Shown one piece after another: positions 1-13,600 of a stretch of DNA of 64,000 nt. Under the pieces are notes generated by a model, which did not search any database, was not told the DNA's origin, and saw nothing but the letters and a program-made list of their open reading frames with translations. The DNA lies in NCBI RefSeq assembly GCF_963678635.1, contig NC_087064.1, positions 54,880,338 to 54,944,337 on the forward strand. Direction: 5' to 3'. Both the position numbers and the translations under genes were made by a program. The DNA comes from Symsagittifera roscoffensis (lineage: Eukaryota; Xenacoelomorpha; Acoela; Convolutidae). How positions within the stretch are numbered: the stretch's first letter is position 1; every line of letters starts with the position of its first letter.

Positions 1-1621
1 ACGCGCGAATAACAAAAGCACGAATAGCGGGTAAAATAGGGCTTGATTTTCAGTTTCACAAGTGCTTTTCAATTTCTAGTTATCCCAGAGAAAAAAATCT
101 GCCAATCCAATTATCGTAATTTGGGTAACTTTTATCAATAAAGTGACAATCATACCAAACCTTTAGAAAATCAGTGTCTTAAGGCAAATTCGATTTTAAA
201 AAATTGTCATTCCTTTTCAAAAAACTATGATTCGGTTTTTTGTTTTCTTGAATAGTGCGTCAGATTTTGAGCAGTTGTAGCAAGATCATATAAAAAAAAC
301 AGAGTTAATTCACATTTTTTGTCGCGGCTATGTGGTCGTTAATGAAGTGTCAATGAACAAAGTGAAGACACAAATTTAGATTGTGTGTTTTTTCATGAAA
401 AATCTTAAAAGTTGATCATGCTCAAATTTTTTTTTTTCAGTTTGACATTTGATTCATTTTTAAGTTGATTTGGAATGAATTTGTTATAAAGAGTTTCAAC
501 TCTGTTTTTCCAGTACTTGCAAAAAAACGACAGAAGCGTGAAAATAAAGAAAAATCCTCAGCGAAAAGTCAAGTTATGTTCTAACAATTCATACATCTTT
601 TTATTTAACCTTGCGATAAGCAAGGGTATTGCAATCGGGTACTAAACTTTTCTCCCGTAAACAACTTTGTCCACAGGATCACTCCTAGAGGACCTCCTCT
701 TTACTCTTCTAGAGGATCTTCATTTCTTATGTTAAAGCGTTTAATTCTTAATTGTTCACTTCTTTACTTCTTAAGTGCAAGATCTTCACGGCTTAATTTG
801 CAAGTGCAAGTATTATTTATTCTAGTTTCAGGGTGGAATTGAAAGTATAGAAAAATTATAAAATCTTTCTTCTAGAGTTAACTTTCAGCAAGACATGGGA
901 AAATTTAATGTTTGGCAGACCTATTTTTTCAGTTTAAAAAAATTGATTTATTTTATTTTGTATTTTTGTGTTGTATCGCAAGTGGTGCGAAGCTCGTCTT
1001 CGCCTCTCTATTAACAACTCAAATGATCGATTCGCTAATTTCATCGGTTCTAAACAAAATGGCAATTTTTTTTTTGCTCTGCGACTGTAGCTAGTCTACG
1101 AATTGTATTCAATGTAGTTATATAAATGCGAATGGATCTCAGCTGATTCTAAGAAAATTACGCATCAAAAACTTCTTATTCACGAAATGTTGGCACGAAC
1201 GTAAGATGGGTATTAATAGCTCCCAAATTGAATAGCTTCCCTTATGCATTGAGTCATGGCCATTCATAGCCATTCCGTCGCTTAGGCATGACCGCAAATT
1301 GCAATAAAGGTTGAATTTCATTCGCTTATTTTATTTATGCTGTTTGAACAGTAAACACTTAGTTCAACTGTTCGTTGTCAAAAAGAATAATTTTGGGACT
1401 CATGGGTCTGATTTTGCTTACCGGGAGTTATGAAATTTGATATCTATGGGAATTCGCCGCACAAATTATCCTCTGCAAAAATCCTCCTTTGGTTGCTAGT
1501 TTTGATTTTCTTAGTCCCTGGAGTGCCGGAATGTTGGTGGGGTCGTGAGTTTGGAGCCTCCATTTTTTGAATTATTTTGAGACATTTTCCCCAAATTTTG
1601 ATTCCAAATTAAAAATTTTAG
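1..1621. other. Repeat-derived flank or intron upstream of the first recognised TMCO4 exon
   Basis: No supported exon. Bases ~60-480 share blocks with 2480-2900 and 28800-29200, an old interspersed family (gatcaacttctag..., atcagaaa..., ctctgttttt motifs). Bases 609-1003 hold a family B copy. Confidence 0.5.
609..1003 (+). repeat. Family B hairpin-bounded repeat, copy 1
   Basis: Starts with a CCTTGC...GCAAGG hairpin (609-625) followed by GTATTGCAATCGG. It ends with a GCGAAG...CTTCGC hairpin (987-1003) preceded by TTGTATCGCAAG. The same end block occurs at 4252-4285 and the same start block near 15121. Confidence 0.5.
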
Positions 1622-4600
1622 TGGAGGATGGCATGGCTATCATAGAAGATTACGTGCAATGTATCCTTATGGATCCCCATTTTGAGTTCTTGAAAGAGCA
1701 GAAAGCGTCATCCTCAACCAAAACTTCTGATTCACAAGCTGATTTGACATCAGCAGAGAAGAAGGAAACGTCGTCAGCTGATGATTCAGGTTACAAGGCA
1801 CAGAAGGAAGATAATATGTCATCGATATTGGTTCTAGATTCGTTGCAGGTTTCAATGAGGAAAGGAACCTTCGATGCCCGATCAAGAGAGGTAGGTTTGC
1901 TTCGTTTAAAATATTCTGGGAAAAAAAGGGTTTATATCAGTTTTGCGTTGACTATCTTATCTCCAGTTCTCCAATTTTATTTAACCAATCAAACAAAAAA
2001 GAACACATTACAAAAATCAAGGTTACGTCGAATAATTGTTCGGTCAAAAGGAAATTTCAGCATATACATTCTGAAGTTTTAATTACAAGCCTTGGTGTTT
2101 TTGTCCCGATTTGTTTTTGGTACCGTAGAGCCAGAACTAGTTAACGTGTAATATGTCTCTTGTGCTGAATGAAAGTGAAGCAGAGTGAGCCGGTCGTTAG
2201 TTGGCATATCGTCTGTACTCGATAGTTAAACAGTGTTTTTACGCTCGCGATTAGCAAGCGTTATCAAAATGGAATATAGTCTTTTTTTTTCTAGTTAACA
2301 GCTAGTTAACAGAATCATTTGATAGCTTGCTTTATTAATGAAGGTAATTTTCAGGAAAATGTTGGACCAGTAGTGTGGTAAGGAACGGGGATATGTCGCG
2401 AAGGATCAAGAGTTCGAATCCGAGACCATGCCAGTTTTTTAACTCGATTAACGTAATTCAGACTCTTACATAGGTCGCGATGATTGTTTTTTGTTTTTTT
2501 TTGGAAAAGTCAGTAAATTTGTTCAGGCTCAAATTTACTTTTTCGAGGTTTGACTTTTGATTTTTTCTAAGTTAGTTCAAGTCCTTTGGTAAAAGGAAGG
2601 CAAACTACACTATCGAATGTAAAATCACGAAAAACGTGATCAACTTCTAATTTTGAAATGAAATTTAATTATGGGATTTCCCAGCGGACTAAAAATTTTA
2701 TCCAATGATCCAGTTTTCTCAAATTGGGTTAGTTTTATCAGAAAATTGCTATTTATAAATTTTCTAGAAATTCGAAAAGGTTGAAGGACATTATTTTTTT
2801 CTTCGAAATTTGAAGTTTGAGATTTTTTCAAAACTTAAGTCAGTGTTTTTTTTGCGTTCATTTTTTTCCAACTGTCAGTTGGCTATGTTCATTACACCGA
2901 AGACTTTAGTCAAGGTGTTATGGTATCGTGTAACGGTTTTTTTTTTAATGTTGTCTGTTGTCAAGTGTCGACAAATAACGTCCACAGTTATCAATTATCA
3001 TGTGGGCTGGACTATATCGCGCTATGTCACGTGATTGCGTATGTTTGTTTCTTTATTTGTTCATCTTTATTTATTTAATTATCTGTTCTTCTATTTATTT
3101 AATTATGTTTAGTTTGCTTATATTTATTTATAATTTATGTATGTACATATTTATTTTTGTTTATTTTTATCACGTGTTTTGTTTATTTATTTAATTATTC
3201 TTTCTTTCATTTAGTTTTGTTTTTATTATTTCTGCGTGTGTATTTATTTAATTTATTTATTTTCATTTATTTATATTATGGGTCTGTTTGTTTGGTTATT
3301 TGTTCATATATATTTTTTCATGTCTATTTAATTATTTGTACATTTCACTTTTGCTTTTATTTATTTATTTATTTATTTATTTATGTATTTATTTATGTAT
3401 TTATTTATTTATTTATGTATTGATTTATTTTTTTATTGCTTATTTATTTATCAGGTGTGTTTTGTTTATTTGTTGATATTTATTTCTATATTTATTTAAT
3501 TATTCTTTCTTTCATTTAGTTTTGCTTTTATTATTTATGTATGTGTATTTATTTCATTTATTTATTTTCATTTATTCATATTATGGGTCTGTTTGTTTGG
3601 TTATTTGTTCATATATATTTTTTCATGTCTATTTAATTATTTGTACATTTCACTTTTGCTTTTATTTATTTATATATTTATTTATTTATGTATTCATTTA
3701 TGTTTTTATTTATTTATTTATGTATTGATTTATTTTTTTTTTGCTTATTTATTTACAGGTGTGTTTTGTTTATTTGTTGATATTTATTTCTATATTTATT
3801 TAATTATTCTTTCTTTTATTTAGTTTTGCTTTTATTATTTATGTATGTGTATTTATTTAATTCATTTACTTTCATTTATTTATATTATGGGTCTGTTTGT
3901 TTGGTTATTTGTTCATGAGATATATATTTTTTCATGTTAATTTAATTATTTGTACATTTCAGTTTTGCGTTTATTTATTTATTTATTTATTTATTTATGT
4001 ATGTATTTATTCAGTTTCTATGCCTTCGGTGTATTGCGCGTAGCGCCTATGTTTATAGTTGCAAGTTTGCAAGTATTCTTCATTGTGTTTGTAGGGGACC
4101 TGAAACTTTTTTACAAAATCATTTTTTTTCGCTCAAGTGGTGTCTGCTCAAAAATTGTCGGCTTTGTTTTCGCTTCGTCAGTTTTGTTCCGTTGTTGATT
4201 TTAAATTCAAATGTTTTGCTTGGCATGTACTTTTAATGTTTTTTTATGTTTGTTGTATCGCAAGTAATGCGAAGCTCCGCTTCGCTTTTGTGTTAAAAAA
4301 ATATCGACTCTTCGACGGTTGAACTATTTGACAAGCCATTTTTTTCTTGATCTAAGTTCTTTTGAATTTTTTTGCGTTCAATTTCATTATTGAATTTCGA
4401 CCAATTTCTGGTTCTGAAAATGAAAAAGTGTTAAAGACAAATGAAAAAGGTTCATTGGTACCAATTTGATCAGTATTGTTGGACTATAAATAAATAAAAA
4501 GTTGCATAAGTTCCATAAACTGTCCAATTGGTCAAAGACTACCAAGTCGTATATGTTTCAGCTTTTTTCGATCCTAATTCTGCTTGCAGCTTCCTGGCAG

Positions 4601-7600
4601 CGAAAACAGGCGCTAATTGTTTTGAATAAAGTTTCTACCTCTTTTGACAAAATTGCAATACAATGGCGCGACTGAGAAGGTCACTATTTTGCTGCTGTTT
4701 TTTTTTCTGTTTGATCATCAGACAATAAGTTGAACTATTTGCTGACTGAATATGCGACAGATCAGAATTCGAGTTCAATAATTTTGCGACTTATCGGACT
4801 CATTTTCTATTCTGCGCTTTATGAACGTACTGAGAATCTAAGGGCGTACTGAGAACTCACGTGTTTCTAAAATTGTTAGAGCTCTTTATAATTATGTTTA
4901 CCTTCGATTTAATCGTTTTTTTTAGAGAAAAAATTGAGGCAACTTTGGTAATTAGTGTACTACTTTTGTTGCTCGCTAAAGTTTGTTATGCCAAGTTCGG
5001 AGAGTAGTTTTTATGTTTTGACTGATCGAAGTGACAGTTAAAGAAGTATTCCTTGTTTTTCGTGTCAGTGTTCACAGCTTTATAACTTCTTGAGTTCTTG
5101 TTAAAGGCGAAAGCAAGTGTCTTGTAACTACTTTTTTTCCGTAAACAACTTTTCTTACATCTGAAGTTGAATTTGAAGTTAATTTTTTTTAGTGAACCAA
5201 AGAACCTTCGAGACTGCTTCCCACTTGGCCTAGAGGTAACGCGGTTGTCTGTATGCACTAAGGTCTTGGGTTCGAGTCCTGGCCGGAACTTGTTTTTTTG
5301 TTTAGTATTTATCTATTTTAAAAAAATTTCCGGGAAAAATTGAATAGTCGGACTTTTGTTTGTCTGTTTATATTTTGTTGGCTTAGTTGCACCCTAAAGA
5401 GTTTTCTTGTGTGGTCAGCAATTGTTGTCGTAGTTTCAAGGATTTTTGTTGTATTCCTGTAATTTAAAAATTAATATCCCTGACTTTGTATATTTTTTTT
5501 TGTGTGTTTGTTTCATTCGGCTTGAATATTCTTCGCTTATGTTTTTTCGGCCTAGTTACCTTGATTTATGTTGCTTCAAGGGCAAAAAATGATTGCTAAA
5601 AAATCAGGTTGTTTGTCTTACAAAAGTTCAAAGTCTTTAAATTTAATTGTGCAAAAACTTTTCAGGACAACGCTTATTTAGGTCGTTTTCGGCTGAATGA
5701 GTAAAGAAGTAAAAAAGTAAAGCTATATTTTACGCTGTTTGTTGTTACTTGACTATTTTGTGTTTTTTTTTTTCACTTTTTCGCAAAATATATATATTTT
5801 TTTGATTTCGTTATTCTTTCTCAGTCAAGAGATGCGAAGTTCTGCTTCACCTCTGTGTAAAACTTCGTTTTGAAATGGATGTTTTTTTATTATAGAGAGT
5901 TGCAAAAAAGTTGCAAAAAAATATTATAGAGAGTTGCAAAAAAAATATATATTTTTTTGATTTCGTTATTCTTTCTCAGTCAAGAGATGCGAAGTTCTGC
6001 TTCACCTCTGTGTAAAACTTCGTTTTGAAATGGATGTTTTTTTATTATAGAGAGTTGCAAAAAAGTTCGGACAGACAGAATTAGTTAAAAAGAGCAACTG
6101 TCTAGACATCAACGGAAATTAAAACTGAAATAAACATAACATCGAAATTTCGACATTTGAACTTGGTCTGACAAAAAAAATTGTTGAGTAGATCCGAGTT
6201 TCGCTCAAAACCTATAACCACGGCGGGCAATTGCATCCGAAGCGTCGAACTGTTTCATAGTAAAATCTGGATGTTCTTTGCAGTATTTAAAATTGGCTAG
6301 CATAATCATCGGATAATCGACGATCTAGCATTTTGAACTTGGTCTGACAAAAAATTCAAGGTTGTTCGGCTTCAAATTTTGCATGCAAAAAAGCGTCGAA
6401 AAGCTCTGATTGCTCTTTTCGAACTTTTTGCTAGGTGTGTCCGAACTTTTTGCTAGGTCTGTCCGAACGTTTTGCTAGGTCTGTCCGAACTTTTTGCTAC
6501 TAATTATAGTACTTGTATACTGAACTGTCTGTATTTTACGATTTTTTCATAAAAGGTTTATCTTGCCTCTAAGATCGTAACAGATATCCGTTCCTTGAAA
6601 TTTTTTGGGGCTCGTTTTAATGACATGATGGCGACCGATTATTACTCGAGCATCGATTGTGTCATAGTAGATGTGTCCATTTTTTACCTAGTTTGCTATT
6701 TCATTACTGTTTGTGTGCAAAGTTATTGTTGCATTGATTGTTTGAACAGCATAAGTTATCTGCCTGCTATATTATAGTTAATGCCAAATTGTTGGCAATA
6801 TCGGTGACCTTTAATACCGGAATTTAATTGGTCAAAAAATGGTTGTTTTAGGTTAATTAGATATTTTGATATGACTTTTTACGTGCTCAAATAAAAAAAG
6901 CATATTCAGGCGTCTAATTGAGCAGTTTTAGGTTCAGATTCGTTGGCTGAAAAGGATATTGCCAAAAATTTGACATTAACTTTAAATTGCTATCCTTGCT
7001 GCGTGGTTTGTTAGTCTAGGTAGTGTGAATTAGTGGAATATGGGCCTAATGTAGAAGTATTAGGCGTAAGTTGCCAGTAGTGAGTTGTATGTGGTGTCTA
7101 TGTAGCGGCATGTTGAGAGTGCGAGCTCCAAATTTTTTTCAAGGCCTAGTTTTGCATCTAATTGCATTATCATGCCTTTCTATTTGCTCATTTTTCCTCT
7201 GGGCGCTCAGCTAAGCAGCTTAAAGGATAAAAATTTGAAACGGAAAGTATAAGCAGTAGTGTAATTGAAATAACGTGCGAAAAATTGTTTTCTACGCTGT
7301 CGAATTTAAATTTGGAAATGTTTGTTTCAGCTGTGCATGCGTTTGAGCAAGTCGCTCGGATTCTCCCAGGCAGACTACGAGATACACGAGGCATCCTTCG
7401 TGGACTTCATGCAGAGTGCAGCTGAACAGTACCAGATGTCGACTGAGGAGAAGAAGGCACAAGAGGCATCCAAGAAGAAAAGCAAGAGGAAAAGGTAACG
7501 CTCTCAACAACACTAGGATCTTTCACCCCGTCTCCTACCCGCAATTCTACATAGACATTTATTTTTTTGTCTAAGCAGTGGTTTTAAAAGGCGGTGTATG

Positions 7601-10600
7601 CAGTCAAAAAGTTTGAAAACTTTACTGCAATTCTGTAGGGCTCCCGAAACTATGAACTTTTGAGTATCTAGACTACCTTTCCATCGAATTAGATCCATAG
7701 ACCGCCTTGGCAATCATATTTAACCAACTACTGCCTTCATAATTATTTGTTTTTCTAAAATTTTTGAGTATGAAAAATGACGTTATTGTAATTAGATTTT
7801 GCTCCAGGTATTTTGCGATTGGATTGGCAGCTGTGGGAGGGGGAGCACTGATTGGATTGACAGGGGGACTGGCGGCACCCTTCGTCGCAGGTACGATCTC
7901 TAATTGTGATATCTTACACACCTTTTGTATGGCAGCTCATTTTGTCTGATTTCTTCTTATCTGCGGACTTTTAACGCTCATTTTTGATAGAAACCTGCAT
8001 TTACTGCTTTTTAAGTCCCGCTTTTTTAGATTATTATTTTTTCCCATTTTCTGAATTGCTTCTATGTCTTAGAAAAGATCTATTTAGCTTGAGCAGGTGT
8101 TTGAATTTAAATGTATAATAGTCGAAGCTATTCGTTGGTTTTATTTGTGTTTGTGAAATAGTAACCTATTACTAAAATTCTTACTAAACTGAAACTAAAA
8201 TAAGAACTTGAATCCAAAATGAATTATCAGATTATTTGCTGAATGAGTTGTGTAACTTGTCTAGTTTCAAATGAAAACGTTACTGATCTTTCGACAAATA
8301 ACAAAAAGTGAGCAACTTCAGTTCAACTTCTTCATCAATATGGCAAATTTGGGATACCTGTCTCGGCCTTGACAACGCAAATCTCATTCTACTTAAACAA
8401 CAATGTGTAAACATTAGCCGTCATATTTCGCCCTCTAGCAAAAAATTCATTCAAATTGAAGAAAGTTAACGTAACTAAATGTAAACAAAACTGCTTCTGT
8501 CAGAGCGAAGCCCTGATTGTTCCGACTGCCTTTTAAGGTTTATGGAGCAGTAATAACATAAATATCATTAACAAATTAAATTTAAAAAAAAACATGGAAA
8601 ATTTTTTTTTCTAAAAATTGAAATTTTTTTCCATGAAAATCATCCCCCCACACGCCATATAAACTATAAAAGAATAGATTACGCTCCTTGTAACAAACCA
8701 CTTATGGCAAGCAAGCTTCTTTCAACCAATTTAGAACGATTTCTAAGACGGATTAACTCTCCGCTGACGCGTTAATAGCGCGAAATATATCTCGCGTAAT
8801 TGTCCCAAATTGGCCAAAATGGCAATCTTTAAACCCTCATAACTTTGTGAAAAATGATCACAGATGAAATATCTTTTTAAATTTAAGCTCAGGACAACAA
8901 TACTTTTGGAATGATATTTAAAAATTCCGTCAAAAATGGCTAGTTAAAAAGTCGAAATTTGTCTGAAGAAAAAAAAACACCCCGAGCACAAATATTCCGT
9001 TACTTTCGTATCGAAAGTCGGAACAACAAGACTACTCGTATCGGGGCGAAGCCCTCAAGGTTCCGACTACCTTTTAAGGTCTATGGAGCAGTAATGACAT
9101 AAAAAATTTTAAATGTAAAAAATAAATCTCCGCTTACGCGTTAATAGTGCGAAATATATCGCGCGTTAATTGTCCCAAATTGGCTAAACTGGCAATCTTT
9201 AAACCCCCATAACTTTTTGAAAAATGATCACAGAATAAAAAACATATTTTCAAATTTAAGCTCAGGACAACAATAGCTTTAGAATGATATAAAAAAGTTC
9301 AGTCAAAAATGGCTAGTTAAAAAGTCGAATTTTGTCTGAAGAAAAAAAAATTACGAAAGTCGGAACAATAAATAGTTTTGTTCATAAGTTTCAGTTCTTC
9401 TTAGTATGCTTTACACTGCGAGCTTGAGAGCGTAGTATATTAGCACGAACCTTCTGTTTTCCAACCTAACTCGCAAATAAAAGTGTTCATTAAAAGGGTT
9501 CACTTCTATGGTGACACTTTGCTGTGGTTACGATCGGTAGCATCGGAAATGTCATAGCATATGTTTTCTATTTATTTTGTTGCTATTGTTTGTTTATTAA
9601 GCGTCTGTGGCTGAGTGCGTGAGACTCATAAACTCTCAGTCGCTGATCGCATCGATATAGAGCTGCTTTCCTTGTTTGTCGTGTTCTCGCTAGAGTTTGC
9701 GAAGCGCAGCTTCGCCTTTATGTTAAAATTAATCGCATCTTTCTACGGGTTGAAGGCGTGGGGCCTATTTCTTTTGCCGATGCAGGAATTTTTGCATCTC
9801 TAATGCTTGATGATTGTGAAGATTCTTTCGCCTCAATGATTGTGAAGATCCTTTAGCTTCCTGGTGACCTAGAAGATGTAGATGTAGCGTTGTCATCTTG
9901 ACCCTGCTGGGACATGACTGGGCTTGACTCTGGAGTGGCGGGCTTGGATGGTTGGGAGAATATGACTGGACATTCTCTGAGGTGTATTTCTTTGTTCTTG
10001 AAGTTCATTAGCGGACGACAATAGAACCAACTTTGAAAGGTCTGAGGTTGTATGTACAATGGGCTTTGTCTACTCTTTCAAAAAGCTGGTTTTTTGATAA
10101 CCTGTTTCAGAGAAGATTTGTTGTCCTGGCTTATACGGTTGCTGGCTCTCGTTTGGCTGCTGAGTACTGATATGGGCCTAACTCGATGTAGGCTTCTCGG
10201 TTGGAGAAGATTCGGCTACTGGTATAGGGAGGAATCATCCCTCATGAACTTGATGAAGATCGGTTGAGTTCTACTACTGGAGCTGATGTGTGCCTCTGGT
10301 CGATTTAGGATCGATTGCGCTGAACTTCGAAGTTAATTGCATAAGTGGAGGCGGGTTTGATGTGCTTGACTCGCCCATAAGTCCACGTTTTGGGTGCCTT
10401 GTATGAAATTCGGGTGTGTTCCCCTGGCTATGTGAATGATATTTCCGGAAATTTTTTGACCTGTACTGCGAGGGGCTTCGAACTTTGATCTAAAACTGTT
10501 TGACAGTTTTTCCTTATTCTAATGGATAAATAATTTTTTTTTTCTGTTAACAGTCTCTTTATGTGTTATATGCGTGCTATTTGTGACTTTTTGAACTCAT

Positions 10601-13600
10601 TATTGCATATTTTAAATCATTTTTACCCCTATTTCCGGTCCGAAACTTTCTGGAATACTTCTACTTTGGCTCACAATTTTAACTGCGTTTTGTTGAAAGT
10701 AATTGCTGAATATTACTATTTGACAAAGATGGCCCAAGTGTGCCTGAAAGGATTCTCATTGTTCCTGTCGTGTGTTTGTTTCGGAGTGATAGTGCTAGCA
10801 CCTGACTTTGGTCCATGAGCGTCCTCAACGCTTTGACTGATTCCTGCGACAATATCTCCTTTTGAGCGATATCTATCCATTCTTTGGCTGTTTTAGTTAA
10901 ATTCCCTAGCGCCTGACAATGCGGGGTGTCTGATCTTACTTTGAACCGGGGCGAAACTTCTCCGTGCTTGATTGTCCCTATCGAATCATTTTTACTCTAA
11001 GCCCAATTTCACAGGCTACTTGCCTCGGTCGCTCTTCTAGGGTTAGCTTATCTCTTGTGAGTTTTTCTTGATCTAAATAATTTTTCACTTGTATGTCTTC
11101 ACATTTGCCCTGAAGTATCGAGAGTAAAACAGCCAGTTAAAGAGAAGTGACGCAACTTGTTGTGTGGGTTTTCCTGGCGCGAACAAAGAAATATGTAAAA
11201 TTTGGCACAATAATGGAGCTCATAATCGTTTTTATTTCAGTTTTCTGTGGTTAAAACCACTATTCAAGGGTATGAAAAAAACTAAATAAATAATTTTCAG
11301 TGTCCGAAAATTTTAAACGTCGTTTTGTTATAGTATAGGTAGTTGTAAACAACCTTTACATAGTTAAATCGTTAAAACTACTGCTAGCGTTTAAATAGTA
11401 TTAATTTCTGTGGCGATGAAAAAGTAACTTGCTCCTCCTTAGGTGGCATCGGGGCTCTGATTGGGGGCGCGGGTGCTGCTTTCATGGCGTCCACTGCGGG
11501 ACTGGTGGTGATCACGAGTATCTTCGGCACTGGAGGAGCGGGACTCGTTGGCTACAAGATGAAGAGAAGGGTGGGAAATGTGGAACAATTCGAATTCACT
11601 TCTCTCTCGGACAAAGTTGGTTAGATTATTTGAACTGTTCGTACATGTAAAGCGAAGTCTATTACGCAGCATCGTTATTCTACAGCGCAATTTTGATGCA
11701 TCCCAATTGCGCGCCAAAATAACACTTTTAATTTTTCAATTATTATGAAACCATTATGACGGCATAAATTATGCTAGAAAATTATGCAGATCAATAACTG
11801 TTTTAATTTTCAATAATTATGAAACCCTTTTGAGAGCATATTTATGCTCCAAGTTACACATAGCATAAAATTGTTTCTGATTGCTGAATGGTAAGTTTCC
11901 GAGACAATGGGAATCACATCGATTAAATGCAGTCAGTGAACGGGCGCCGTATTCACTTGTTTAAAATCTAGATGCAACGTGTTTGATGTGTTAAGGTCTA
12001 CACGTGGCCATCGCGATTCCCGGCTGGTTGCGAGAGGGAGAGGTCATTTCTCAGCAGTGGGCCGCCTTGGACATATCACCCGAACAGTACTGTCTACTCT
12101 GGGAAACCAAGTTTGTTCAACCAAGTTAAATTTTAAGGAGGGCTGCAAACTCTTCAAACAAACATTTAAATAATTTTGGCTCCTCTGAATTCCCGAGGAG
12201 CTATCAGTAGGCCTTAACTTGTGTGTTTAAGGATAGTCCATTAGTATCGTTTCCCACACTTTCGAAACTGAGTTATTTGTTTGGTGAGCGAAGCTTTTTT
12301 GCGACTCGAAGCCGTCTTTTTATACATCTAGATTTTTCACGTGTTACAACTACTGCAGCCGAAATGGACCAGGCTGTGGTAGATCTGAAGCTAGAGGTCA
12401 AGAGAGCTCATCCTCCCACACTATGATTATCATGACCGGGAGTCGAATACACGATCTGACGTTCTGAAAGTGAACTCCTTACCGCTATGCTAAGTGGTTT
12501 CTAATGCTCTCTAGCTTAGTAGGATGCTCAGAATGTTTAATAACTTATTCGATTCTTGCTTTAAAGTCGACTAAATGCAAATTTGGTTGTCCAGAAACAG
12601 TACGGAAACTATTATTAGGCTGTATGCAATTTTTCGACGACCTAAGACGAAAATGTTGTTTTGAAAAGTTTTTTGACGGAATTCGGAGACAATTTGGTAA
12701 TTTGGTGTTGTTGATTGGCTGCACTGGATAATTTGACAAAAATTTGGTTTTGGAATAGCTAAAAACTTGATACAGTTTTCGAACTCCTTTTACGTTGATC
12801 TCTCCTCTAGGTACCTGTTGGAGTTGGGATCCAGTCTGCAGTACTTGAAGGACATGGTGGTCAATGCGGCCATGAGCCAGGCTCTGAAGCTCACTGTGCT
12901 CAGCAGTGTCATGGCAGCCATAGCATGGCCAGCAGCTCTCCTCAGCGCATCATCAGTCATTGACAATCCATGGTGAGCAGAAACAAAGTCGACGCACTGA
13001 TAATTTAATAATCTCGTTGCATAATCAATAAAGTTGACGCAACTATGCTAATTCGTGTCTCGATTCGATACGTCGATTGAGTTGTTGCAACGCTCATTTT
13101 CGCCTTTTTATCTTCTTGTCATGATACTTCACTTGTGATAAGTTTTCAATCGTCATTGCAAGGCTCCTCTGATATGAATTAGGACAAAAACAGAAGGTAG
13201 GAGCGTTTTTTTATATATTTCGAAAAAATGGAAGTGTCGTTTCCTTTTTAAAATTTCATAGGGTAGGGTACGGATTCTATTTCATGCATTTCTTGCATTT
13301 CTTATTCATCCTTCATTTTATCTTTTCCACTGTTGTTCAGGTCAGTGGCCAATAGTAGGTCTGTGCAAGCTGGTAAGCAGCTGGCAGAAGTGCTGCTCAC
13401 CCGGCAACACGGCTGTCGTCCGGTCACGCTGGTAGGGGTCAGTCTGGGCGCCAAACTCATCTACCAATGTCTCGAAGAAATATCATCCAGAGGTAGATTT
13501 GTTTATTCGATATTCTATGGTATATAAAAGTGATTTTTTTGTATAATTGATTGAATTTAACGCCATATCCGGTCAGTTTATTGAGTATAATGAAAGACTT

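Larger units (their letters stand above)
1891..7330. other. TMCO4 intron 1
   Basis: A 5.4 kb intron containing tRNA-like modules, a TTTA-rich minisatellite, family B ends, a 155 bp duplication and a 22 bp tandem repeat, each listed separately. No exon seen. Confidence 0.7.
7891..11442. other. TMCO4 intron 3
   Basis: A 3.55 kb intron holding two family A copies, a family B hairpin with a tRNA-like lead, and a decayed minus-strand retroelement remnant. No host exon seen. Confidence 0.7.

Noticed and set aside
3000-4236. Several 60-88 residue ORFs rich in Phe, Leu, Ile and Tyr
   Set aside because: They are translations of TTTA-type low-complexity repeats and repeat with the 305 bp period of the DNA.
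5219-5290. True tRNA gene
   Set aside because: A and B boxes are good, but the acceptor and anticodon stems are imperfect and the flanks are shared with another copy, so a SINE is more likely.
6420-6500. Regular short repeats suggestive of CRISPR
   Set aside because: Units are adjacent without spacers, in an intron of a eukaryotic gene.
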